IMG/VR virus record: IMGVR_UViG_3300046812_000275
Span: 1-20,014 of that record
Source of the DNA: a virus
DNA: 20,014 nucleotides
Reading direction: 5' to 3' (one strand)
Shown: one piece after another, positions 13,596-19,727 of the stretch
Layout: each line of letters opens with the position of its first letter
Numbering within the stretch: the stretch's first letter is position 1
Notes under the pieces: generated by a model
The model's database searches: none
The model's input: the letters and a program-made list of their open reading frames with translations, nothing else
Told to the model about the DNA's origin: nothing
Position numbers and translations under genes: made by a program

Positions 13596-13987
13596 CCGCC
13601 CACCTTCGCCGACCCTGCCCCGGCTGCCTCGCACCCGTGCCGCGCTACCAGGTGCAGGAGTACGACAGCGGCGGGGTGGCGTGCCGGTTCACCTGCCGCA
13701 ACTGCAGCAGGGTATGGCACGTCGAGCCCAGCGGCATCTGGGAGGCCAGGACGCCGTGCCACCGCTGCGGGACCGACTGCGAGGCGCAGCCCGGCGGCCT
13801 GGTCTGGCGCCTCGAACCGGCGCAGGCTGGGTGGCGCGTGCTGTGCGCGCCGTGCCACCAGGCGTGGCGCGACAAGCTCGCTAGCCTAATTGTCCTGGTA
13901 TCACGCTATCCTGAGCAGGTAGTGGACGCGTTCCTGAGGATGGCTGAGGCCGCGGGAACGTCACGTGACGTCACGAACAACGAGTGA
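13592..13987 (+). CDS. Multiple zinc-ribbon protein with GTSRDV tail
   Basis: The 131-residue protein (ATG 13592, overlapping the preceding stop) has four Cys pairs: C9-x2-C12, C35-x2-C38, C56-x2-C59 with C63, and C85-x2-C88. They suggest two zinc ribbons of the nucleic-acid or protein-binding type. A helix (ASLIVLVSRYPEQVVDAFLRM) follows, and the protein ends AGTSRDVTNNE. That end is encoded by the same CACGTG palindrome seen in the replication gene, so the tail may exist because of the DNA site. The stretch around 13879-13925 is less GC-rich than the rest. No precise family is recognised. Confidence 0.65.
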   Translation: MTAHLRRPCPGCLAPVPRYQVQEYDSGGVACRFTCRNCSRVWHVEPSGIWEARTPCHRCGTDCEAQPGGLVWRLEPAQAGWRVLCAPCHQAWRDKLASLIVLVSRYPEQVVDAFLRMAEAAGTSRDVTNNE

Positions 13988-14008
13988 CGTCACCAAGCGT
14001 CACGTGAC
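13958..14008. repeat. Cluster of CACGTG/GACGTC palindromes before the terminase small-subunit candidate
   Basis: Within 51 bases lie ACGTCACGTGACGT (13958-13971), an overlapping CGTGACGTCACG (13964-13975), GTGACGTCAC (13984-13993) and GTCACGTGAC (13999-14008). The last ends two bases before the ATG at 14011. Copies of the first word occur at 5040 and 5465. The cluster replaces any Shine-Dalgarno. It could be an operator, or a packaging or replication site. Confidence 0.75.
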
Positions 14009-14010
14009 AA

Positions 14011-14589
14011 ATGGCAAGGAAGGCACCACCCAAGTCCGCGAAAGTAGCCAAGCGCAGGCCGCCGGCCAAGCGCAAGCGGCAGTCCATGCGCGGCGTCGTG
14101 CGCGAGGTGCGGATGGGCGTGCTCGAGGACCTGCTGGTGCAGCTCATGCCCTGGGAGGACATCGTGGCCATCCTCGGCGAGCCCCCACCGCGCGGGTTCG
14201 GGCTGACCGAGGAGCTCCTGGAGAGCTGGGCCCGGGTGATCCGGCAGCGCTGGCGGGCCGAGGCCGACGCCACGCGTGCGGTGCTCAAGGCCGAGCACCG
14301 GGCCCGGGTCGGCGCCGTGTTCCGCCGGGCGTACCAGCGCGACAACACCATGGCCGACAAGGTCGCGCTGGACGCCGAAAAGGTGCTGGCCCAGATCGAC
14401 GGCGTGCTGCTGCCCGGCCAGGTGGTGGTGAACAACAACACGCTGAACATCGCGGCGCTGACCCCCATGCAGCGGCAGCAGGAGATCGACCAGCTCTTGG
14501 AGAAACGCCGGGCGGCGCTCGCCGCGCGCGGGGCGAAGTCGCTACCCTCGGCGACGATCATCGAGGCAACCGCGGCCGAGCGCCGCTAG
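14011..14589 (+). CDS. Candidate terminase small subunit (DNA-binding)
   Basis: The 192-residue protein begins with a Lys/Arg-rich arm (1-27). A helical region with a possible HTH follows (about 36-56: GVLEDLLVQLMPWEDIVAILG), then FGLTEELLESWARVIRQRWRAE. A long helix pair has ALDAEKVLAQIDGV (119-132), where many phage small terminases carry their oligomerisation helices, and an N-N-N linker and charged tail complete it. This build and the place four genes upstream of the large terminase suggest the DNA-recognition subunit, but no family-specific residues prove it. ATG 14011 has no Shine-Dalgarno; translation may re-initiate from the stop 23 bases upstream. The palindrome cluster is immediately in front. 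Confidence 0.5.
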   Translation: MARKAPPKSAKVAKRRPPAKRKRQSMRGVVREVRMGVLEDLLVQLMPWEDIVAILGEPPPRGFGLTEELLESWARVIRQRWRAEADATRAVLKAEHRARVGAVFRRAYQRDNTMADKVALDAEKVLAQIDGVLLPGQVVVNNNTLNIAALTPMQRQQEIDQLLEKRRAALAARGAKSLPSATIIEATAAERR

Positions 14590-14598
14590 GAGACGAAC

Positions 14599-15168
14599 AT
14601 GCAGAGCACGATCGAACAGGCACGGGAGCACGCGCTGGCGGCGCTCAAGCACGTAGATCCGACCTGCCCCGGCGGCAGCAACTTCCACGGCAAGGCCGGT
14701 GAGGCGATGATCTTCACCTGCGCGACGTGCCATCGCGAGGTGCGGGTGTCGAACCTGACCGCCGACGGCGCCAGCGCGGATGTCGAGGTGCCCAGCCTCA
14801 AGCGCCGCGACCCCGACCAGGTCGACATCACGCTGCGGGTGCCGCGCGAGGCGATCGACCAGGCACGCCGGCGCGCCGAGCACCAGGCGCTCGACAAGCT
14901 GGGCCGCGAACGGCTGCACGCTGCCGGCTGCCCGCACCAGGCGCTCGGCACCGAGGGCGAATCGTTCCACCCGGCGCTCGTCGAGGGCGCATACACGCTG
15001 CGGTGCGCGCTCCCGAGCTGCGACGTGGAGGCGAAGGTGACGATCGACGAGGCGCTGGCGGTGGCGCCGCTGTCGATGGACCACCACCGCGCCGACCGTC
15101 TGGCCGACGCCGCGCGCGCGGCCGCCGACGAGTCGCTGCTGGACGTCGTGCCGCCGTCCGCGACCTGA
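14599..15168 (+). CDS. Protein with two Cys/His modules, unknown function
   Basis: The 189-residue protein starts at ATG 14599 behind AGGAGA (five-base spacing). It has two similar putative zinc sites. The first runs from C23 through H30 to FTCATC (C41, C44). The second runs from C111-x-H113 through H124 to LRCALPSC (C136, C141). Each is followed by a short charged or hydrophobic strand (HREVRVS and DVEAKV). A linking helix (REAIDQARRRAEHQALDKLG) separates them. The module also resembles one in the next gene. No family is recognised. The repeat suggests duplication of a small nucleic-acid-binding unit. Confidence 0.62.
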   Translation: MQSTIEQAREHALAALKHVDPTCPGGSNFHGKAGEAMIFTCATCHREVRVSNLTADGASADVEVPSLKRRDPDQVDITLRVPREAIDQARRRAEHQALDKLGRERLHAAGCPHQALGTEGESFHPALVEGAYTLRCALPSCDVEAKVTIDEALAVAPLSMDHHRADRLADAARAAADESLLDVVPPSAT

Positions 15169-15186
15169 TACCCTACTGCAGTAAAC
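15166..15186 (+). promoter_or_regulatory. Degenerate fifth copy of the 21-bp dyad
   Basis: Read on the - strand this site starts GTTTACTGCAGT and keeps one arm of the dyad; about 12 of 21 positions match copy 1, all but two of them in the left half. It lies in the 36-base gap before the gene at 15205. There, unlike the other copies, a Shine-Dalgarno (GGAGGA, 15195-15200) sits between it and the start. A half-operator is possible; a chance match is not excluded. Confidence 0.3.
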
Positions 15187-15204
15187 CCGACGACGGAGGA
15201 CGAC

Positions 15205-16749
15205 ATGGACGACAAGAACAGGCCGATGACCGCGCTGGCCCACCCGCTGCCCGACGCGATCGCCGCGGCGGCCGCCGAGCACGATCGCCACCTGCGCGAG
15301 GTGCGCGCCGAGGCGAAGATCCCCCCGTGCATCGACGACAAGCTGCTGGGCGCGATCCTGTCGCACGTGGCCCAGCAGAACGTCGGCGGGTTCATGGACA
15401 CGCGGGTGTCCGCGGTACGCATCGAGGGCGCCGGCGGCGACCACTGGAGCGCCGAGCTCGACGTGGAGTGTGCTGGCATCGGGTACACCGTGTACGTGAC
15501 GCTCGACGGCAACCGCTACGAGATCGGTCCGATGCTGCGCGTGCCACCGCGGTGGGCCAAGACGCTGGGGCGCGCGCGGAGGCCGACCGAATGGGAGCGC
15601 CAGGTGCTCGGCGAGTACCAGCCGGCGCAGCCCCACGCCGAGTCCGCGCGCGCCTACGAGGAGCGCAAGCTGATCCAGATCGCCGCGTGCCAGGTCGGGC
15701 AGGGCTGGCACGCCGGGCGTGCGGGCCGGTGCGATGGCCTCGACTTCGTGCATGACCACATGAAGCCGGACGGCACGCACATGGTGGCATGTCCAGGCTG
15801 CGGCTGGAAAACCTCGGTGTCCGAGGAGCTGGCGCTGCGGCAGTTCATCAGCGCCGAGTTGTACAAGCGGATCATCAGCGGTGGCCTATCGAACCCGGGC
15901 GCGCAGCAGCGGACGCTGGCCGCGGTCAACGAACGCATCGGCGCGCTGATGTACGAGATCGCCAAGCAGGGGCGGATCGCCACGGTCGAGACGGCGACGC
16001 ACGAGGATCTCGATCGGCTGGCCGGGCTGGTCAACGTCAAGCGCGAGGAGATCAGGGCGGTGGCGCCTGGGCTGTGGGCAGAACAGACCGGCAGCCTCGC
16101 CGAGGCGCTGGCGAAGATCGCGCGTCTTGGGCAGCAGCTCGGTGAGGCGCGGGCCGATCTCGCCAAGGCGAACGCCGACTGGCAGCAGGTCGTCGCCGTC
16201 GCCGAGCGAAGGCTCGATGAGGTCCAGCGAGCGAAGCGCTTGGAAGCGGCCGCGGTAGCCCACGCCCGCGAGCTGGTGGACCAGAAGGCCGCGCTGCGCG
16301 ACGAGCTCTCATGCTGGAAGGGCGACCCGCTGCTGCAGGCGACGGCGGCCTGGTCACGCGCGGTGCGCGATCTCGACGACAACGGCGTGTCCGCCGAGCG
16401 GACGAAGGCGATCGTGGACGCGCGCGATCGGTTCATCGAGATCGCGCAGGAGCGCGGCGACTCGTGGCGGTTCGCCTACTACGGCGCGATGGACCTGGGC
16501 TGGTCGCTGTTCAAGCTCGGCCAGGATCTCGCCGGGCGTCGGCGCGAGGAGCGGCGCCTGGACCTGCAGCGCACGCACGTGGCGCCCAGCGAGACGGGCG
16601 CGCCGATCCCTCGCGAGGAGTGGGCGGCCGAGCTGGCAGCCAAGCTGCGCGCTCGAGCGGCGGCGCGCGCCAACCCGGTGGCGTGCCAGGGCGATGACTC
16701 CGACGACGTCGGCGCCGACGTGATCGACCAGGCGCCAGCGATCCGGTGA
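15205..16749 (+). CDS. Large coiled-coil protein with a Cys/His site, unknown function
   Basis: The 514-residue protein begins at ATG 15205 with GGAGGA four bases upstream. Residues 1-110 hold a small alpha/beta region (GYTVYVTLDGNRYEIGP). A zinc-like site follows: C176, H183/H185, C196-x2-C199 (MVACPGCGWKTSVS), similar to the modules in the previous gene. Then comes a long charged helical region with heptad character (about 235-365) and a second conserved-looking region (WSRAVRDLDD and RFIEIAQERGDSWRFAYYGAMDLGW, about 383-434). No enzymatic motif is visible. It sits between the two terminase-region genes and could be structural, scaffold-like or DNA-associated. The GTGA overlap couples it to the next gene. 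Confidence 0.68.
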   Translation: MDDKNRPMTALAHPLPDAIAAAAAEHDRHLREVRAEAKIPPCIDDKLLGAILSHVAQQNVGGFMDTRVSAVRIEGAGGDHWSAELDVECAGIGYTVYVTLDGNRYEIGPMLRVPPRWAKTLGRARRPTEWERQVLGEYQPAQPHAESARAYEERKLIQIAACQVGQGWHAGRAGRCDGLDFVHDHMKPDGTHMVACPGCGWKTSVSEELALRQFISAELYKRIISGGLSNPGAQQRTLAAVNERIGALMYEIAKQGRIATVETATHEDLDRLAGLVNVKREEIRAVAPGLWAEQTGSLAEALAKIARLGQQLGEARADLAKANADWQQVVAVAERRLDEVQRAKRLEAAAVAHARELVDQKAALRDELSCWKGDPLLQATAAWSRAVRDLDDNGVSAERTKAIVDARDRFIEIAQERGDSWRFAYYGAMDLGWSLFKLGQDLAGRRREERRLDLQRTHVAPSETGAPIPREEWAAELAAKLRARAAARANPVACQGDDSDDVGADVIDQAPAIR

Positions 16750-17435
16750 CCGCCATGGACATCCCCGCGATCGAACCCATCCTGTGCCGCTGCTGCGGCC
16801 TGGTCACCGCGCCAACCCAGACGCTGCGCGGGCTGGTGCCGTCGTGCATCAGGTGCACCGGGCACTGGGCCCAGGCCATCCGCTGCGGCGGCGTGCACGG
16901 CGATGCGCTCCAGCGCGAGGCGCTGCAGCTGTGGAAGGTCGGCATGTGGGCGCCCTGGTACGTCGTCGCCGTCCTGGCGACCGACGACGCCCACCTGGCC
17001 AACCGCCTGCTGGTGGACGTCGGCGGCGGCAAGGTGCCCCCGGTCAGCCTGCGGGTCGAGCAGCCCCCGCGCCTGTGGGAGGTGGTGCTGGCGCGCGCGC
17101 TGTGCGCAGGCACCATCCCAAGCCACGAGGAAGTCGTGGAGGCGTGTATCCTGCCGTTTGCCGGCTGGCCCAACACCGAGGCGACGCGCGCGGCGATCGC
17201 CGGCGAGCTGCGGCGCGCCATCGGCGCCGCGGTCGGCGAGGTGGTGGAGCTCGACATCGAGGTGATGCCCGAGCCGGGTCACGCCGGCGGGTTCGTCGCC
17301 ACCGTCACCGCCCGCGTGGCCCCCGAGGGCAGCGTGGTGATCTCGCAGGCGCCGCCGGCGGCCACCAACGCCGAGGAGCACGCCGTCGACCAGCTCGCCA
17401 AGGTGCTGCCCTTCCGGGGCCGCGCCGAGGCGTAG
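16746..17435 (+). CDS. Zinc-ribbon protein of unknown function next to TerL
   Basis: The 229-residue protein (GTG 16746, or ATG 16755 three codons later) starts with a Cys ribbon C14-x2-C17...C34-x2-C37. A mixed alpha/beta body follows (about 40-160, containing MWAPWYVVAVLATDDAHL), then helices (ATRAAIAGELRRAIGAA) and a beta-rich end (FVATVTARVAPEGSVVIS). I do not recognise the family. It is directly upstream of the terminase large subunit (three bases), so it is translated with it and might act in packaging, though nothing in the sequence shows this. Confidence 0.62.
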   Translation: MTAMDIPAIEPILCRCCGLVTAPTQTLRGLVPSCIRCTGHWAQAIRCGGVHGDALQREALQLWKVGMWAPWYVVAVLATDDAHLANRLLVDVGGGKVPPVSLRVEQPPRLWEVVLARALCAGTIPSHEEVVEACILPFAGWPNTEATRAAIAGELRRAIGAAVGEVVELDIEVMPEPGHAGGFVATVTARVAPEGSVVISQAPPAATNAEEHAVDQLAKVLPFRGRAEA

Positions 17436-17438
17436 CCC

Positions 17439-18893
17439 GTGGCCGAGGGCCTCGCCGTCGAGCAGATCGAGCGCGTCGAGCCGGTCGAATGGACCGAGGA
17501 CGACGACGCGCGCCTGGCGGCCCTGCTAGAGGCCGAGTACGGCGGCGAGGATCTCGACGGCTACATCCGCCGGGTGTCGCCGCGGCACCTGCCGCCGCGG
17601 CACATCGCGCCGATCATCAAGCTGTGGAACCGCACGCGATACGAGCGCGTGCTGGCGTGCATCGAGCTGCCGCCGCGGCACGCCAAAACGACGACCGGCC
17701 TGCACGGGCTGGGCTGGCGGTTGAAGCGCGATCCGGCCTGCACCAACGCCTTCGCCACGTTCGGCGACGACTACGCGGCCAGCCGCTCGAGGATCGCCCG
17801 CACGCTGACCCGCGCCGGCGGCGTGACGCTGTCGAAGGAGATGGCGAATCTCCACGAGTGGCGCACGACGTACGGCGGCGGGTGCCTGTTCCACGGCTAC
17901 CAGGGCGAGTGGACCGGCCAGGGCATCAACGGGGTGGCGCTGATCGACGACCCTTTCAAGGACCGGCGCGCCGCCGAGTCGGGGAAGATCCGGGAGAACG
18001 TCTGGGAGTGGTTCTGCGATGTGCTGTGGACGCGACTCGAGGAGAGCGCCTCGGTGCTGGTGCAGCACACCCGCTGGCACACCGACGACCTGATCGGCCG
18101 GCTGCTGGCCGGCAAGTTCGCGGGCTACACCTTCGAGCGGCTGCGGCTGCCGGCGATCTGCGACGACCCCAGCACCGACGCCATGGGCCGCGAGCTCGGG
18201 GAAGCGCTGTGGCCCGATCGGATCCCGCTCGAGGAGCTGCTCAAGATCGAGAAATCGATCGGGCCCTACGGCTGGGCGTCGCTGTTCCAGCAGCAGCCGC
18301 GGCCGCGCGGCGCGCAGCTGTTCAACGACCCCGCGCGCTTCACGCTGGCCAACTGGTCGCCGGACGGCAAGCGCGTGCTGCTGTGCGCCGACCCGGCGGC
18401 GACCGACGACAACCACGCCGATCACTCGGCGGCGTTCGCGCTGTACGCCGAGGGCTACGGCGACGACATGAAGATCTGGGTGGTCGACTGCTACCGCCGC
18501 CAGGTCACGGTGCCGACGTTCGCGCGCGCCCTGTGGGGCATGCAGGTGAAGCATTACAAGGCGCCGGTGGCCGTCGAGGCGGCCGGCGCGTTCAAGGCGG
18601 TGCCGCAGCTCCTGCGCGAGCTCGCGCAGGGGATCCGCCTGATCGCCATCACGCCGCTGGGCGACAAGTACACCCGCGCGCAGCCGCTGGCGGCGGCGTG
18701 GAACGCCGGGCGGGTGCTGGTGCCGTATGACGCGCCGTGGGCCGAGCAGATGATCTCGGAACACGTCGACTTCACCGGCCTGGACGATCCCGAGGATGAC
18801 CAGGTCGACGCGATGGCCCACGGGTTCAACACGCTGTGGTCGGCGCGCCCGGCGAAGCGCGGCCAGAAGCGGAACCGCGGCGGGTTCGGCTGA
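17439..18893 (+). CDS. terL: Terminase large subunit
   Basis: The 484-residue protein is a clear phage packaging ATPase-nuclease. The ATPase half has a Walker A variant LPPRHAKTT (77-85), a Walker B VALIDDPFK (166-174) and a coupling segment QHTRWHTDDLIGRL (209-222). The C-terminal RNase H-like nuclease supplies D318 (CADPAATDD), a V-E pair at 379-380 and D457 in DDQVDAMAHG (453-461), the three expected metal ligands. Length and motif order match the psiM2-like/terminase-6 family. It translocates genome DNA into the procapsid and cuts it, together with a small subunit (candidate at 14011) and a portal outside the window. Start GTG 17439 lies three bases after the previous stop, with GAGG upstream. 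It is followed by a compound palindrome. Confidence 0.93.
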   Translation: MAEGLAVEQIERVEPVEWTEDDDARLAALLEAEYGGEDLDGYIRRVSPRHLPPRHIAPIIKLWNRTRYERVLACIELPPRHAKTTTGLHGLGWRLKRDPACTNAFATFGDDYAASRSRIARTLTRAGGVTLSKEMANLHEWRTTYGGGCLFHGYQGEWTGQGINGVALIDDPFKDRRAAESGKIRENVWEWFCDVLWTRLEESASVLVQHTRWHTDDLIGRLLAGKFAGYTFERLRLPAICDDPSTDAMGRELGEALWPDRIPLEELLKIEKSIGPYGWASLFQQQPRPRGAQLFNDPARFTLANWSPDGKRVLLCADPAATDDNHADHSAAFALYAEGYGDDMKIWVVDCYRRQVTVPTFARALWGMQVKHYKAPVAVEAAGAFKAVPQLLRELAQGIRLIAITPLGDKYTRAQPLAAAWNAGRVLVPYDAPWAEQMISEHVDFTGLDDPEDDQVDAMAHGFNTLWSARPAKRGQKRNRGGFG

Positions 18894-18935
18894 TGCGATC
18901 CTCAGAGGATCGTACGATCCCCAGAGGATCGCATC
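18892..18935. repeat. 44-bp compound palindrome overlapping the terL stop; possible terminator
   Basis: The segment is a near-perfect 44-bp inverted repeat centred on GTAC (18912-18915). Each arm is itself a smaller hairpin (GATCCTCAGAGGATC and GATCCCCAGAGGATC). It begins within the terL stop codon and lacks a T tract. It could fold as one long hairpin or two small ones, so a factor-assisted terminator, a protein site or a packaging-cut region are options. Confidence 0.7.
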
Positions 18936-18936
18936 G

Positions 18937-18966
18937 CTGGACGTGATCAGGGGGCGGCGCTAGTTT
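18937..18966 (+). promoter_or_regulatory. Possible promoter before the small gene at 18974
   Basis: CTGGAC (18937-18942) and TAGTTT (18961-18966) are separated by 18 bp. The ATG at 18974 follows 7 bases after the -10-like hexamer, with no Shine-Dalgarno. This is the same spacing as the dyad-linked starts, but the dyad itself is absent. Both hexamers are weak. Confidence 0.35.
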
Positions 18967-18973
18967 CCCGACC

Positions 18974-19171
18974 ATGCCCCACGACAAGAACGGAAAGCAG
19001 CTCGAGGCCGGCGACCTGGTGACGGTCGAGGCCAAGGTGACGTCGGTGCAGCCCGGCGAGGACTACTGCAACGTGACCGTGGAGACGGTCGAGCCGATGT
19101 TCCCCGGCGACAACAAGAGCACGATCACGCTGAACACCAAGCAGGTGGCCAAGGTCGATCCGCCGCTCTAG
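18974..19171 (+). CDS. Small conserved-type phage protein (beta-rich)
   Basis: The 65-residue protein is almost all strand: GKQLEAGDLVTVEAKVTSV, EDYCNVTVETVEPMFPGD, and STITLNTKQVAKV. The pattern D..G..L..GD.V.V...V..V.....CNVTVE recurs in small phage proteins and looks like a compact beta-barrel (SH3/KOW-like) fold. This is recognised by pattern only, and the role is unknown. ATG 18974 is the only sensible start. The TAG stop (19169-19171) overlaps the stop of the convergent - strand gene. Confidence 0.65.
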   Translation: MPHDKNGKQLEAGDLVTVEAKVTSVQPGEDYCNVTVETVEPMFPGDNKSTITLNTKQVAKVDPPL

Positions 19172-19506
19172 AACGGGATGGACGACTCGCCGGCCTGCTG
19201 GCGCAGGTAGCGCTCGAGCTCGTCGGCGATCGCGGCATCGGACCAGGCGCGCAGATCGAGGACGTCCATCCCCTCGAAGTAGCCCCGGCGGTTGTCGCGG
19301 TCGTAGTGGTGATCGGCGCACAACGGCACGCAGTCGCGATCGGTGCCGCTGCGCCGCGACAGCGCGCGCACCCCGACGTCGCCGGCGTGGGCGGCCTGGA
19401 CGACGCCGCGGCAGTCGCCGGCGCCGTCGACCCCGCGCAGGCGGCACGGGCGCAGCTTGATGGCCCGCAAGAAAGCCCAGTCCCGCTCGCGGTCGCTGTA
19501 CCTCAC
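19168..19506 (-). CDS. HNH-like nuclease
   Basis: The 112-residue protein has the spacing of a small HNH/DUF968-like nuclease. CRLRG (C21) and DCRGVVQAAHAGD (C32, H40) come first, then VPLCADHHYDRDN (C63, H66, H67), where the last His pair and the following Asn fit the C-terminal half of a beta-beta-alpha metal site. It would nick or cut DNA; HNH proteins beside the terminase are known to aid cos cleavage in some phages, but here it is on the opposite strand, so other roles (homing-like, defence) are equally possible. GTG at 19506 overlaps the previous - strand stop (GTGA). The frame continues open upstream to 19569, but that would ignore the coupling. Confidence 0.68.
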   Translation of the reverse strand: MRYSDRERDWAFLRAIKLRPCRLRGVDGAGDCRGVVQAAHAGDVGVRALSRRSGTDRDCVPLCADHHYDRDNRRGYFEGMDVLDLRAWSDAAIADELERYLRQQAGESSIPF

Positions 19507-19727
19507 GGGTGCGCCGCAGCCGCGTGGGCGGCGCGCTGGGCGGTTACGTCGCCGACGCAGTCGCTGCACACAGCGAACGGCTGGCGGCAGCTGCAGACCG
19601 TCCAGCGCATCGCAGGGCGCTTGCAGCCCGGCGTCGAGCAGGGCGGCCGGTGCGCCGCCGCATGGCCAGGCCAGCGGTGCCAGAACGTCGCGGGGGTGCC
19701 GCGGCCCGCCGAGCTGGACGCGATCAC
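19503..19727 (-). CDS. Small cysteine-rich protein
   Basis: The 74-residue protein has C30, C35, C45, C47, C54 and C57 in 28 residues (PPCSTPGCKRPAMRWTVCSC, then FAVCSDCVGD). This is a compact zinc-binding arrangement, enough for one or two metals. It ends in an Ala/His tail. The GTG start at 19727 overlaps the upstream - strand stop, and its own stop overlaps the next start, both as GTGA, which is the main support for it being real. No family is recognised. Confidence 0.6.
   Translation of the reverse strand: MIASSSAGRGTPATFWHRWPGHAAAHRPPCSTPGCKRPAMRWTVCSCRQPFAVCSDCVGDVTAQRAAHAAAAHP

Noticed and set aside
15166-15186. Treating the fifth GTTTAC-like site as equal to the other four
   Set aside because: Only about 12 of 21 positions match, one arm is lost, and a normal Shine-Dalgarno separates it from the start. 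It is kept only as a low-confidence feature.
16784-18730. A 648-codon + strand open frame overlapping the zinc-ribbon and terL genes
   Set aside because: Arg/Gly/Ala-rich translation with no domain, covering a certain terL in another frame. It is a shadow of high-GC coding sequence.
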